Shown here: piece by piece, positions 24,626-36,800 of the stretch
Numbering within the stretch: the stretch's first letter is position 1
Layout: each line of letters begins with the position of its first letter
Source of the DNA: Mesostigma viride
Lineage: Eukaryota > Streptophyta > Mesostigmatophyceae > Mesostigmatales > Mesostigmataceae
Direction of reading: 5' to 3'
Assembly: GCA_009746045.1 (NCBI GenBank)
Contig: RPFO01000312.1
Location: forward strand, 3,856,002-3,920,001
DNA: 64,000 nucleotides
The notes under the pieces: model-generated
The model's input: only the letters and a program-made list of their open reading frames with translations
Told to the model about the DNA's origin: nothing
Databases searched by the model: none
Translations under genes and position numbers: made by a program

Positions 24626-27127
24626 GACATATGCTAATATCACTTGAAATTCATTTGCACAATGCTGAATTATGATTGGGGGCACTAAATAACATCTCTA
24701 GTGAGTTGTCCATGCACTTGTTGGGGGTACTACCCCCATATATACGCCAATAATGCGCTATAAATAGCAAAAGACGCTAATTAGGGCTGAGTATGCCCCA
24801 GCCAATGCACTTATTTGTTGGCTACCAAAAATCAAGGTCATATAGTTCCCTGAGTTTGTAGCTTGCTGAGCTATTTACATCATGGAAATGGCAAAACCTT
24901 GAACAGTTATTAATTTTCCCGCAAAACAGGTCATTTTTTACCGGACATTGGGAATAAACATATCATAAACACTTCCGATAAGGCCACAAAATCAACAAAA
25001 ATTCCGGCTAACAGGGGGACAGCAGTGTTCCAAGTCCCAGGTCATTCCGACAAGTCTAGCTCAAGTTATTGCGTCAGACGTGTTTTAAAAAAAATGCCCG
25101 CTAAAACAGAAAATGTCACTATATCAGCCCTTGTAAGCATCCTGCACAAGGCAGGCAGGGCAAAACCAATCCCCCTTGGGCTCCTTAGTCAACGGGGGGT
25201 CAGCGCAGCACCCATGCAGTCCTCCCTTGCACCCGAATGTGCTGCACAGCAGGAAAGGGACACCGTCAATTTCATCCGGGGAAGCACATGCAAGGCAAGG
25301 AATATTATCAACATCATTCTCATCATCACTACTACCTTCCCCATCGTCCCCCTGCCCCTCCCTTTGCATCACGTCGTGGCAGCCACCCTTAACACAGGTC
25401 ATTCCGACAAGTCTTGCTCAAGTAATAAGGTTATGCGTGCTAAAACCTGAACATAAGCTTAAGGGGGGTTTCTTTGTATATGGCCACTTAGGCATGCTGT
25501 TTTCCATCCAAAAAGCCAGAAAGCATGCCCCACTCGATCACAAAACATAAGCAAACGGCTAGGCACCACATCTTCCCTCACCTGCCCTCGGCATGGCCAA
25601 CCTTGCCAGCGCAAGCATAGCAACACGATCGCTAGGCATACATGCCAAGAGAGCATACACTATACTCTACCCAAGGTTACCTTGTAAACTTCATGCCAAG
25701 AACTCAGCAAATCTATGATCAAAAGCACATATAATTAACTCTAGCACACTGATGACGACACATGCTCAAGGTTGGGGGTCACTGTGGCACGCACTGATGG
25801 GTTTCCTAGACGACCACTCACTACCTGACAAGGCGCTAAGGACCACTCAGAAAGCAAGTAAACACAATCACACTTTACATGCCATCAACATGGATCAAAT
25901 CCATGCTGAATATGTTGTGAAGTACAAAGGGGTGGCCACGCACCTCATACTCCTTCACCGTCCCTCGAGCATGGCCAGACTTATAAGTACGTGAATAGCA
26001 ATAATGATTATGGCACTAACATGCATTACCAGCATTTTCTATGTTTCTCCCAGGTTAGATTGTAAGGGTTATGCCAACCAAGCTTACCAACACAGCAACA
26101 ACTCCTTAACTGCACTACCCGACATGGGCAACAAACTGGAACTATGGAGGGCAAGGAACCAAGGAGATCATGGCATACAAAGCTTGTATGCAGTCAACCA
26201 TGTCAACCATGGTTGGCTCAGCAACATTGCTGTCTTGTCACATCATCATAACAAGGAAAGCTCAAATAAACCAATGATGGCAGCTATCTACATGCAGTCA
26301 CACAAATGCAATATCTCCAACATGATCGTCGATTTAAAAAATTCCTTCCCTGCACGATAAAATGCAAAGAAACCAGTGGCGGCCGTTCAGCTTCTGACCG
26401 CTGTGATGCCGCTGCGAGGAAAGGGTGCGTCACTATCACACAACAAGAAGCGTCCATACGCACAACATCCTTGCCAGAACACGTGCTATGAAATCCCTTA
26501 CGCCTTCCCTAGGATCTATCGGCTGAGACTGAAGCGGATTTGATCAAGACATCAACGAAAACAAGCTAAAGCTGCCAGGTATTCGTCAACACGACGGCAA
26601 GCAACGGAGAGTTAACTGGCGGAAACTGACCAAAACGAACGCAAAAAACTTCGAACGATGAGCTCTTCGAAGAAAGAACTGATAGTAGATAACAGTCGCC
26701 ACAAATCTATACCTTGCCCTCGTAGATCCCTCGCCCAGGCGCGCAACAACGGCCGTTCTTCCATGGAAGGTTCCGACATGCACTGCGCAGGCCTGAAAAA
26801 ATACTTACAGAGAATGGCCGAAAATGTAGCAAAAAGCACCCGTTCGGTTTAGAATTCGATGCTACCGATATGAATGCATCCTTCACGGTCAAAAAGACCC
26901 CCAAAACTGAGAATTTACTGCCGCAATCACGAATTCTATTTTATTCCGCGCGACCAAAAAATGCAGATTACCCCCCATGCCGATGGCAGTAAAAGAAAGC
27001 AGCGATATTGTAAACCAGCCACTTGCCGCCGCAATCCAACATCATTAAATCATCGTCTTCGACATCCAAGCATTTTTTTGGCATTTCTCTAGCCCTACAT
27101 TGCTAGTTTCGCCTAAACGCAGTCGCC
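24626..27127. other. Spacer with no gene recognised apart from the PHD finger
   Basis: AT-richer DNA with short ORFs only, between the two ORF1-like fragments. It could be an insertion that split them, but I found no matching inverted ends. Confidence 0.4.
25124..25402 (-). CDS. Orphan PHD finger
   Basis: A 92-codon frame carries a full C4HC3 zinc site: CLAC, then LLCSTFGC, GLHGCC and WFCPAC, after an acidic linker (DDGEGSSDDENDVD). PHD fingers read histone H3 tails, and some retroelement ORF1 proteins also carry them. No other domain is seen on this strand nearby. It is flanked by near-identical direct repeats (aggtcattccgacaagtct) at about 25040 and 25397. It may be a stray exon or part of a transposon protein. 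Confidence 0.6.
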   Translation of the reverse strand: MTCVKGGCHDVMQREGQGDDGEGSSDDENDVDNIPCLACASPDEIDGVPFLLCSTFGCKGGLHGCCADPPLTKEPKGDWFCPACLVQDAYKG

Positions 27128-27780
27128 ATGGCCACTTCCGCTAGTGGTGCGCGCACGGAGCACCCACTTTTCACGGTACGGCCGGTGCCGCGAATTTTTT
27201 CGCGCGGAAAATATTCGGCGCGCCACGTCCCCTTAAGCAACATACATACCACCTCCACCACCTCCGCCGTCGCAGCCCAGCTCCAACGGCAGACGCTTGA
27301 CCTCCGCGAGGAGGCCGAGCTCGCCAAGCGCAGCCTCAACGCCATACTCAAGAACTTCGACATGGAGGAAGGTGAGAATTCCGAGAAGCTTGCACGTGCG
27401 TTTGAGTCTTTGAGAGCAAAATCCTTGCACGCATGGGCCTCCTTGGTGAGATTAAGCTGACCGCCCACCGCCTCCCCCGCGCGCGGGGTAAGGCCGGGGC
27501 GCCCCCGCTTCTTCTCATCTTTGAGAGCCCAGCGGACAAGATTTCGTTTCTCAGACGCCGCAAGCGGCTCGAGAAGACTCACTTCACCCTTGACGACGAC
27601 TTGACCCCGGCGCAGCAACAACGGCGACGGGAGCTATGGCCGACCGACCTCCAGCTCTGGCAGACCAAGGCGGGCCAGCCGGTGTACTGGAAGGGGGCGG
27701 CCATCTACGTCGGCCACAAGCCCTGGCACGCGACCCCCTCGACCACCGCGGCCCCGGTGACTCCAGAAGCCCCAGCCTAG
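27128..27780 (+). pseudogene. ORF1-like retroelement fragment, C-terminal part
   Basis: 27128-27460 encodes a charged helical segment (AVAAQLQRQTLDLREEAELA). After a frame change near 27430 a 115-codon frame gives MGLLGEIKLTAHRLPRARGK, then FESPADKISFLRRRKRLEKT, DDDLTPAQQQRRRELWPTDL and VYWKGAAIYVG. A 'RKRL-x-DDDLTP-x-RR' pattern followed by a predicted RNA-binding fold resembles the C-terminal domain of L1-type ORF1, an RNA chaperone. No reverse transcriptase follows. One frameshift is visible. Confidence 0.5.
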
Positions 27781-28180
27781 GGGAATACAGCAGTAGTAGT
27801 GTAGAATAGATAGACCGTGGCCATGTACATGTACGCTTCCTACAGGCACTATACTAGCTAAGCCACGCGCTTTATTTAACCATGTACATGCGTGCTGATG
27901 ATGTGCCACACTCCAGATGATGCCTAGCTTTATTTAGTCATGCTGTGCCCATGCAGAGAGCTGCTCTCTGCTGAGATGTCACGCTCTAGCTTTTGTATAG
28001 CTATGATGATCTTCCCCCCCATGACAGGCTCCCCCTTAGCTGGGCATAGCTTGATAGATCATGGGGATGCAGGTGCCCTGGTGCACCTAGAGCAAGTGTT
28101 GTTTACATTCCCACTCTTGCAGGAAGTAGCTTAGAATGTATTATAGGCTCATATGCCCCTTCTCTGGGCTATGTGCTACA

Positions 28181-28502
28181 TATCAAAGAGACAACCAGCG
28201 CAGGCCAGAAATCGGGAGAATCCGGACCATGGTAGCTCGAGCCTGCCGTTATCTTTTCCGCGTTTTCGAGTCGTTCAGGATGATGAAGATGAATGGTGAT
28301 GGAAATGTGTATCCTTGTGCATTGAAATTATGGCTGGCTTACGTGTGGAGCGACTAGATGACCTAGACGGTGGGGCCGGAAACAGCATGCTTGATCAGGG
28401 CGTGTGTTTCTAGCCTAACTGGCCGGGAGTGTCTAGTGGTGAGCACCATTGCTGCGATCGCTCTCCCACCATTTACGAGGAAATACCCGCAAATGGAAAA
28501 CC
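28181..28502. repeat. 322-bp direct repeat, copy 2
   Basis: Nearly identical to 6531-6852. Here the upstream sequence differs and resembles the 4741 region (gaatgtatt, atatgcccctt); downstream, tcccaacgga-tatgttcctaat also recalls 4805-4830. The surrounding 27.8-29.2 kb thus mirrors parts of the 10.7-kb transposon. Confidence 0.9.
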
Positions 28503-28547
28503 CATTTACGAGGAAATACCCGCATATACTCCCAACGGAGTTATGTT

Positions 28548-28604
28548 CCTAATTAATTAATTAATTAATTAATTAATTAATTAATTAATTAATTAATTAA
28601 TTAA
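28548..28604. repeat. (AATT)n tract
   Basis: About 14 units of AATT/TTAA. A shorter tract of the same kind is at 6291-6314. Confidence 0.95.
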
Positions 28605-29064
28605 TGGTATTGCATGCATGTGCACATAGTTCTAGTGTATATTACATGCACCCACGGTGTTGTACCCCGGCATCATGCTGCGGTGAGAGCACTCTGTACG
28701 TAGATGCCCATTTCGTGGCAGTGAGAGATCGAAGCCGTAGGGCGCCCTCCCTCCTCGTTGTGTGTAAGGGTTAAAGGGTCCTTTACTCTGTATTGGCACC
28801 CATGTGACGCAGGCAGTCAGCTGCTTATTAATTGATTATTTAATTAATTAACGCCTCTTTCCAGCTCTGACTCCAACTCCGAACTTGGAGCCATTTTTTC
28901 ACCGGCTCCCTTTTGCGATTAAATTAAAATTAAATTAAATTATAACATGCCTCCGTTGGGAGATCATGTAGCACATATTCCTTGATGGATGGTGGAGTGG
29001 AGGGAGCCGCGTAATCGAACTAACATAACGCAAATCTATCTAGTCTAGAAAAATCCTAACTACA

Positions 29065-29385
29065 CTACTCATCAAAACGCCTCCTCCTCTTGGGGGGAGG
29101 TGGCTTGCCCACAGGGTCGGGCGTGTGAGCCTTGGCAATCTTCTGCCACCGCTTCTTGTTCTGCACCTTGTCCTTTTGCGATGTTCCTACCTTGCTCTTT
29201 ATGCTTTGGGAACACGATGTCTGACTTGGCCACTGGAGCAAAAAGTAATGGGCTAAGGAGCACATACACGGCAGCAGCCGTCCTTCAAGCGTGGATGGTC
29301 TGAAAAAGATATGATCCCTATCCAAACTGCCCAGTTGCACCAACAGCAGAAGGTGACCCGGCTTGCTTCCATATTTTCCCCACAC
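29065..29385 (-). pseudogene. Basic C-terminal peptide, second copy, minus strand
   Basis: The last 33 codons (NKKRWQKIAKAHT, VGKPPPPKRRRRF) match the peptide at 4960-5082 and end on a stop, followed by matching untranslated sequence. The upstream part of the 106-codon frame is not recognised. It is part of a related, inverted transposon copy. Confidence 0.5.
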
Positions 29386-29579
29386 GCACTAACCCCGCGG
29401 TATTACCCCGCGGATCAAGATTTCCTAGATGCATGCCATCCCCTTCTAATGCCACTACCCCGGCTGCGCATGGGGGGCATGGTCACAGAGCGCTGGCCAC
29501 CTATGGTACACATGTATGAAAGCATGCCGCCGCCGGCATCTCTGTACCGGTGCACGCCTTTGCATGCGGGCACACTTTC

Positions 29580-29700
29580 TCTACTTGCTGGTTTGCTTCC
29601 CTACTTGCCGGCGCACTTCCCCAGTTCCTGCTCCACAGCTCCACTTGCCGGTCCACTTGCCCTACTTGCCGGCACATTCCCCCTCGCACTTCTTCAGCAC
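29580..29700. repeat. Short repeats at the 3' end of the HAD gene
   Basis: Imperfect units of ctacttgccggtccactt overlap the last codons and the start of the 3' UTR. Confidence 0.6.
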
Positions 29701-32317
29701 AATTTCCGCCACGTCCTTGAAGGACGAGACGTCCTGCTTGAACAGCAGCGCTCGGACACCCGCCAGCTGTCCTCCCTCCACGTCCGCCACTAGGTCGTCC
29801 CCAACATGCAGCGCGCGGGTGGGGGGCACCCCTAGCCGCTCGCAGCACGCAAGGAAGATCTGGGGCGCAGGCTTCTCGTGGCCGACCTCGGCGGAGACGA
29901 CCACCTCGTCGAACCAGTCGATGCAGCCCAAGTTGCGCAGCAGCGGCTTGAGGCTACGGAGAGGGAGAAGGGAGGGGGCGACAGGAGGCAGGGTTGGATG
30001 AGGCAGGGTAGGATGAGGCAGGGTGCAATGAGAGCTGATCACTGAATGGCTTTGTTTCCCTAGATAATGACCGCATGAAGGCGTGCACGCTGCATGTTTG
30101 CTTTAGCTGGATCTAGTGACCTCAACTACTACTACTTTACCCATGCATGCCCTCACCCATGCATGCCCTCACCCATGCAGGCCCTCAACCATGCAGGCCC
30201 TCAACCATGCATGCCCTCACCCATGCATGCCCTCACCCATGCATGCCCTCACCCATGCATGCCCTCACCCATGCATGCCCTCACCCATGCATGCCGGAGG
30301 TACAGGTCGCCCTCACACATACACGTTGCGCTCATCACCACGGTGGAGGGAGAGCCTCCCTTTCTCCCGCACCGCTCACCTTTTCTGCAAAATGCCTCTC
30401 CCATACTTCTTCCCCAGCCCGGAAATGCCATACAAAAACACGTTACTAGCAAATGCGGCTAAATGCCGGCATTCTTTCGCTCTCTGATGCGCAGCATTCC
30501 TCCAACATCCCGCCTTAAAGCACCCCACCCACCCGCATGAGGCCGCGCCCACGCCACCCACCCGCATGAGGCCGCGCCCACGCCACCCACCCGCATGAGC
30601 CCGCCCCCACCCCACCCACCTACATTAGACCGCGCACATGCCACCCACCCGCATGAGGCCGCGCCCACGCCACCCACCCGCATGAGGCCGCCCCCACCCC
30701 ACCCACCTACATTAGACCGCGCACATGCCACCCACCCGCATGAGGCCGCGCACACCCCACCCACCCACATTAGACCGCACACATGCCGCCCACCCGCATG
30801 AAACCTGCCCACCCCACCCACCCGCATGAGGCCGCGCCCACCCCACCCACCCGCATTAGACCGCACACCACCACCCACCCACATTAGACCTCGCGCGTGC
30901 CACCCACCCGCATTTAACCGCGCACACCCCACCCACCGCGTGTCAAAGTTGCTGCAGATGCACAGCTTGACGCCAGACTGCCGCAACCGGGTGAGCGCCT
31001 CCTCCGCCCCCTCGGCCACCTGCCACACGTCTGGGCTCTTGTAGTACTCGTACAGCTCCTCGAAGATGGCGGGGTTGCAGCTGCCAGTAGCGTTTTCCAC
31101 AATGTGGCGCCAGAACGGCTTGCCTGTGAGGTACAATAGGGCGGGATGGGAAGTAAAGGAAAACACATGTAAAAGTATAGTAAAAGTCAGCACAGGAAGT
31201 TGTGGCGGGAAGGCATGGCGAGTCATGGGGCAACGGCATGGCAAATTGTGGGGAAAAGCGTTGCGGGCCGTGGGCACGGTAGGCGTAACAAGTTCTGGCA
31301 AGAAGGCGTGGTGGGTGGCAGACGTGGTACACGTGGGTGAGGATATGGCAAAGTGTGGGCAGATGGGGGGATTCAGGGGTGAATCTGAGTGTGGATGAGA
31401 GTGCAGCATGGGGGTGTCAGCTACCATGAGCACTACGCTAAATATATTTATGATAACTTTGATAATGATATTGATTGCTATCATTGATTCTCATGACATG
31501 TACAGTAGGCACACTCGATGATCCCGTACGTGATGTACTGTAGGCACATAGAAGAGGCATGCGGCATGGTCGCTAGAGGCCGTGGATGAGACCGGGAGTT
31601 GCACAGCAGCGGCCGTTTGATAAGGAATGCAAACGCTCGATAAGGATTGCAAAACGGAGCTTTTTATGGCGGTAGCCGTGTATTTGCAAGATGCTGGCTA
31701 GATTCACCGTGGCATGGCCAATGCAGCACGTCGCAAGAACATGTACCTTGGGGGAAGACGTAAAGCCATTTTCAAACACATGGATGAACCTCTATGCTTG
31801 CGCAGGTTTCAGCAGGCATGCACGCACCATCTCCAACGTATTGTATCTTCGAGCCGTCGTCACGACTGCCGAGGCCCGCCATCCAGCTGGCCACGCCCTG
31901 CCTGATGCCCTGACGCAACTCCGCGATGGAAACGTCGATTCCGTGCTTGCGGGCGACCCTCTGGTACACTACATCCACAGGCTCCTTTACGTCGAGAAGC
32001 GTTCCTCCCACATCCACTAGTAGCGCGTCGTATTTTCGGCCTGGGCAGGTCGCCAGGCATCCGCTGCCAAAATCAGCAGAACTGGAAAGAACATTTGCGT
32101 GTTTCGCAAGCCGCTTGTTGCCTTTTCGTACAATCAACCCGCAGACAACGTGCAATGGCTGAATCTTCTTGGCACGACAGTTCGCGGGGAGAAATGTGTC
32201 GAAAACTTTCCGGTGGGGTCTGCAATAAACATCCTTGGCTACAATCCGACCGACATGAACCGTAGGACAAGAAAGATGCGCCCCATAAAGTCGTGCAGCG
32301 GCCATTTCTGGGAGCAA
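29662..32317 (-). CDS. HAD-superfamily hydrolase, plant HDHD3-like, three exons
   Basis: The exons are 32317-31828, 31123-30937 and 29953-29662; phases close to 322 residues. The introns start GTGCGT and GTGGGT and end CAG and TAG. Motif I is LLVDVGGTLLDV (Asp102; the second Asp of the usual DxD is Gly). Exon 2 spans GKPFWRHIVENATG to motif II, CICSNFDTR. Exon 3 holds VSAEVGHEKPAPQIF (motif III Lys) and ALHVGDDLVADVEGG (motif IV). This order matches the plant HAD family related to HDHD3, presumed small-metabolite phosphatases of unknown substrate. The first 95 residues are basic and hydroxylated and could be an organelle presequence. The Met at 32305 is an alternative start. Both introns contain minisatellites. 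Confidence 0.88.
30140..30300. repeat. 16-bp minisatellite in HAD intron 2
   Basis: About ten units of ccctcacccatgcatg with caggccctcaacc variants. Confidence 0.93.
30515..30940. repeat. 29-bp minisatellite in HAD intron 2, reaching the splice donor
   Basis: About 15 units of ccacccacccgcatgaggcc followed by gcgcccacg, with variants. On the minus strand it begins right at the GTGGGTGGGGTG donor of exon 2. Confidence 0.92.
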
Positions 32318-33517
32318 AGAAACGCCTTATCAGCGGTTTACGCTATTGCGGTAATTTTCTTTCAGTCATTAGCACCGGCCTGCTTGCTGCCATGTGGTCC
32401 CCCTAATTGAAACTAATGTTGAATGGGCGTGACATCTGTTCCAGGGCCCTGCCCAGCTACTTGGCTATGGCCGCCATTCAGGCATTCGTGCAGAATACGG
32501 CGTCGTGGAAATAGACAATGGCAGAGCTCTCGTTCCCACAATTTGGTTATTACGCGAATGTTATCACCATCACTAGAGAGCGCAGGACGTGACAGAGTCA
32601 ACATTCAGAAATCGGGACTGCCATATATTCCACGTCGACTTATTACTTATTTAGATCCTTGGCTGCACTGGACATATGGTTCAGCCTGCTCACAGCGCTG
32701 TAATTGAAGATGAGGGGCACGCGCGCGTGCGCTGTCTTGCAGGCGTCCCCGTAGCTGATGCTGACACACCATTGCCTGCGTGGCACGCTGTGCCACCTAA
32801 GCCTTCCACCACTAATAACAAGTGGACGGAAAACCGCATACGGACCATTTACATATGCTTCAAGTTGCGTGACCTGGATCGACTGGCTGGGGAAAAGCGG
32901 TGCACGTGACTTGGATGAGGGGAAGGGGAAGCATACACCCACCCACGTCGAACAGACATGACCCCACCCACTCACCACTCATCAGTCATCACCAGTCACA
33001 GTCACCACACCACCATGCCAGCAACAGTCGCATGCATGGACAAAAGGGGCGTTGTTATGCCGGGTTACAGTCAATTCTAGATTGAGGACCCTACCGCGTA
33101 CGCATACGCTGGGAGGCGGCCACTGCCGTAACATCTTTGAAATCGTCCATGTGTGGACGTGACAGGCGGGCGGGCTTTGTCGTCTCGGCGAAATATTGCG
33201 TGCTCGATTGCGAACATGGGAGGCCTGGGGTGTATGAGAACCAAGTACGTGGCTCTCGGCACGACTGGAAAAGGCGCTATATGTTTAAAATTTTTGCGCA
33301 TCTTTCGAGCAAAAAGCGCTTCTGGGATATTATATTTCTTGGATTGCGGCTAGGATGAACCTTGGTCTCTTGTGAACGACCGTTAATATGGGTTCTTATT
33401 TGGCGACGAAATAGGTACGAGAGTTCACGTTACGAAATTACCAGAATTCAAACTCTTTTTGGCAAGCACTTCACGGGCCGTGACGCGAGGATCGAATCCC
33501 CGTTCCGCCTGACCCCC
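32318..33517. promoter_or_regulatory. Divergent intergenic region between the HAD and COBRA-like genes
   Basis: The 1.2 kb separates two start codons that point away from each other, so both promoters should lie here. I see no clear TATA box or conserved element and no further gene. Confidence 0.5.
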
Positions 33518-33886
33518 ATGGCGAGGCCAATTTTCGCAGTGTTCCTCTTGTTAGCAGGTATGATATTGTGTTCCAAATGTGGAAATGCAAGGCCTTACGT
33601 GACAATAGTAACAGCTCCCCAACATGCGTGCAAGCCTTCTACAGGGCGCCGGGGTTTTGCGTGAATGTATGGGCTCACGTTGCTCCGGCCTTCCCGCACT
33701 GTGCAATTTTTTGGTACCGTTGTATTAATGCCACATGCAGGCACGATTACAGTGGTTGCGGCCCAAGGCACGGCCGACCTGTTCCCGCCCCCATCCCCGC
33801 CTCCACCGAACGCGTTGGAAGAGGCGTACTGGACAGACTGGATCAATAACGACCGGCCAGGCGGCCTGGGGGACTGGGAGCTACTG
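33518..33886 (+). other. COBRA-like gene exons 1-2: signal peptide and start of WxxW 1
   Basis: MARPIFAVFLLLAG from exon 1 joins TITVVAAQG from exon 2 across a split Gly codon; VVA-AQG is a good signal-peptidase site. A run FPPPSPPPPN precedes YWTDWINNDRPGGLGDWELL, the start of the first WxxW domain. Confidence 0.85.
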
Positions 33887-36800
33887 GTATGTTATGGGAG
33901 TCTGGGACCTATTTGGTTTTTGCGGAAGGCTGCAGGGGCCGGGGAATTCAATGTTTGTTATGGGAGTCTGAGAATTCCTGGCATGATGTGATGAGCAAAG
34001 GTCGTTTGTGCCACCACCCAGCACAGTAATTAGAATTATTTGGTGATAGGCATCGCATGCAGCAATACCCTTCCCCCCCTTGCACCGCTTGGTAATGATG
34101 TGGTGGGCCATCTCATGCGGCACCTAGCCTGCACTTGCTGACTTCTTGCACAAGTCCCTCATGCAGCTGCAAGTAACTATGCTTGTTCGTGAACCAGTCG
34201 CACATGTGCACACACGATGCTCTTTCCCTTCTCCCTCAATCCTGTGAAACCCCCACCCACCCACCCACCCACCCACCCACCCACCCACCCACCCACCCAC
34301 CCACTGTGCATGCATCGGTCCCCAGGGTGCAATGACAGCTGGCCAGTCATGCCCTGAACGCAAGGCCCCCACTGGCATCCAGTGCCGCCGCGTGAGGGAC
34401 CGCATGGACTGGAGCGTGACGGAGGAGTTCCAAGACTCGTACATATGCGACCCGCGCGTAGGGGGGCGGTGCTCCAACGACGCGCAAGCCGACGCGTGTG
34501 AGGACTTTGAAATCCGCCTGCGCTGCGGGGGCGTGTACGACCCGGACTTCAGCGGGGTGCTGCCTGAGCTGGTGTACAGGGACCTGCCAGGGTTCCAGTG
34601 CTGGGACGGCGTGGCGGTGCAGGTGAGTGCGTGTGCACGTGGCTGCGGACAATAATAGTGTGCAGAGATTATTAGTGTGCATTATTTGTGCGGCACCACA
34701 GGTAGTTTCTTAATAAAGCCTTGTTCCCAATGTGCTGAGAGAATAAAGGGATTTTTCCCCCACCCGCCACAGCACTTGGTTGTACCCGGGTATAACTAAG
34801 GCTTTTGGATGGGCACAATCCCTTGCCTTGCATTCTTGCATTACACCCCTCCATAATGTTATGAAATATTTAACCCGAGATGGTTGCGCTCCCTTGATCT
34901 CTTTTGTACGCAAAAACAATCTTTGATTGCTTACGATTGTCTTGTGCCCAACTCAGTCCCTAAACGGGCACACTGGACACGCAAGTGCTTACGTTCTGTC
35001 CAACCGGCTGGCCCCTGGAGAGAACTTCACGTCAATGCATGTGAAGTGGATGCCACTCTTAAGAGCACTTTGCTCTTTTCAGCACTCGCCACCTCACCTG
35101 ATGTGGAATAACCCAATGACACGTGGCGACATCGGGGCTTGGGGTGGCATGGGGACATGAACCGTTCAGACCATCAATAAGCACAGGACTGCTTCACAGT
35201 TCAGACCATGTACAGCATCCTCATCCTTGGTTATCCGAAAGCTCCTGCCATCGCTGCTCACCCTTCTACTCCTGGCTGCCCCCCCAGGTACCCTGGCCTG
35301 TGTTTACCTCTTTGACATTGATTGTCATTGCTGTTGTCATTGGCGGAAAACGATGGAAGAATACGCCTCCCATGACCGCGAGTACTCTCCTTCTCTATTC
35401 CGATCCTTGTCCAATCTTTCCTGACATCTGACTTGCTACTCTGCGCGGAATATCGTACTAATTGGTATCTGGTGACAAACGGCGGCAGTACCTCTTCCAC
35501 CGCGAGTACTCCCGCCAGCGGTTCCCCAACGGTGACTATAGGGACTACGAGTGCGGCACGTGGGCGAACCTGCCCTGCGAGTTCTCTGCCGCCGTGATCG
35601 TGACCAACACGGGCACCCGCGCGCTGCGGGATTGGAAGGCGCAGGTGACGTTTGGCAGCTACAACGAGAGCGTCACGGCGGTGTTCAACGGGAAAGCAAC
35701 GCCCACCCCGCCCACAACAGGTACGCCAAGGTTTGAAACCCAAGTAGCACAATGGACCTTGTACCGAATGTTTCTTGGGGGAATGCCGGTGAGCTGTTCT
35801 GGGCTGTTACATCAAGTGAAAGCAACACTATAACCAGTAAAGCCATTTACTGGTGTCATAGCTATCTGGTAAGCTATGAGATATGTTGAAGAGGAAGAGA
35901 TTTATCGTCCTGGTAATAATGCCCACCCACCCACCCAACCAAAGAAATAATGGAGCATTATCATCCTGCGCATATCCAAGCCGGAGATACCGCTCTGAAC
36001 GCGACCGCTTCCTGTGACGTAGAAACGTTCACCCTCGGACACCCATCGACATCATTTGTCAGACGCATGTGAAACTGAGGCGTCCCGACAAGATCTTTTG
36101 TCAGACGTCGGCCTTTCGTCTTCTTGATTCACTGTTCCATGAGCCGTGGAAGTCAAGGCTAACCAGACTCTATATAGAAACAATATAATCAACTACGAAA
36201 GGCAGGCCATATCCCAGCCGCATATGCTCATGGGAACACTTATTGCTTGTCGAAACACTATAACGACCTTAACTCAACCACCACCACCACCCCGGACCCC
36301 CACATGTGTGTGCTCTCCCTGGTCTTTCTGCATCCATCCCCCAGGGTCTCGCGTTCTCTTCTCCCCTTTGTGGCGCGACAGCCTGCAAAGCTACACGGAA
36401 GCTGGCGCGCAGCTGCGCAACTTCCAAGAGTACATCGTGCTGCAAGGCATCAAGAAGCCGTTCAAAGGGAGCAACCCGTACGACAGCCTGCCCTCGTGGG
36501 TGGAGCTGCAGACGGTAGACCACCTCTGCCCCGGCCAGATCCTAGGTAGGTGCACGACAGGGGAGGTTATTATATTGACTAGAGGCGGTGCCAGATCCAT
36601 GAAATGTGCACAACGGGGGGTAATTATACTGATCAAACACCGGGCCAGATCTTTAGCAGGTGCACAGCAAGGGGTGTGATCCTAAATATGGTCTAAAAAT
36701 GGTACCAAGTCTTAGGTATGCACAGGGGCGGTTTTGCGGCCTATCCAGTAAGTCTTTTCCCTTGAAAAGGACGCAACCTTTTCAGTGCACTTGCCAAGAA

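Noticed and set aside
30459-31484. 341-codon minus-strand ORF
   Set aside because: It covers HAD exon 2 but runs through its intron and the 29-bp minisatellite; the splice signals and homology define the real exon as 31123-30937.
35227-35424. Small ORF beginning MVIRKLLPSLLTLLLLAA, like a signal peptide
   Set aside because: It lies in an intron of the COBRA-like gene, has its own stop and cannot join exon 4 in phase.
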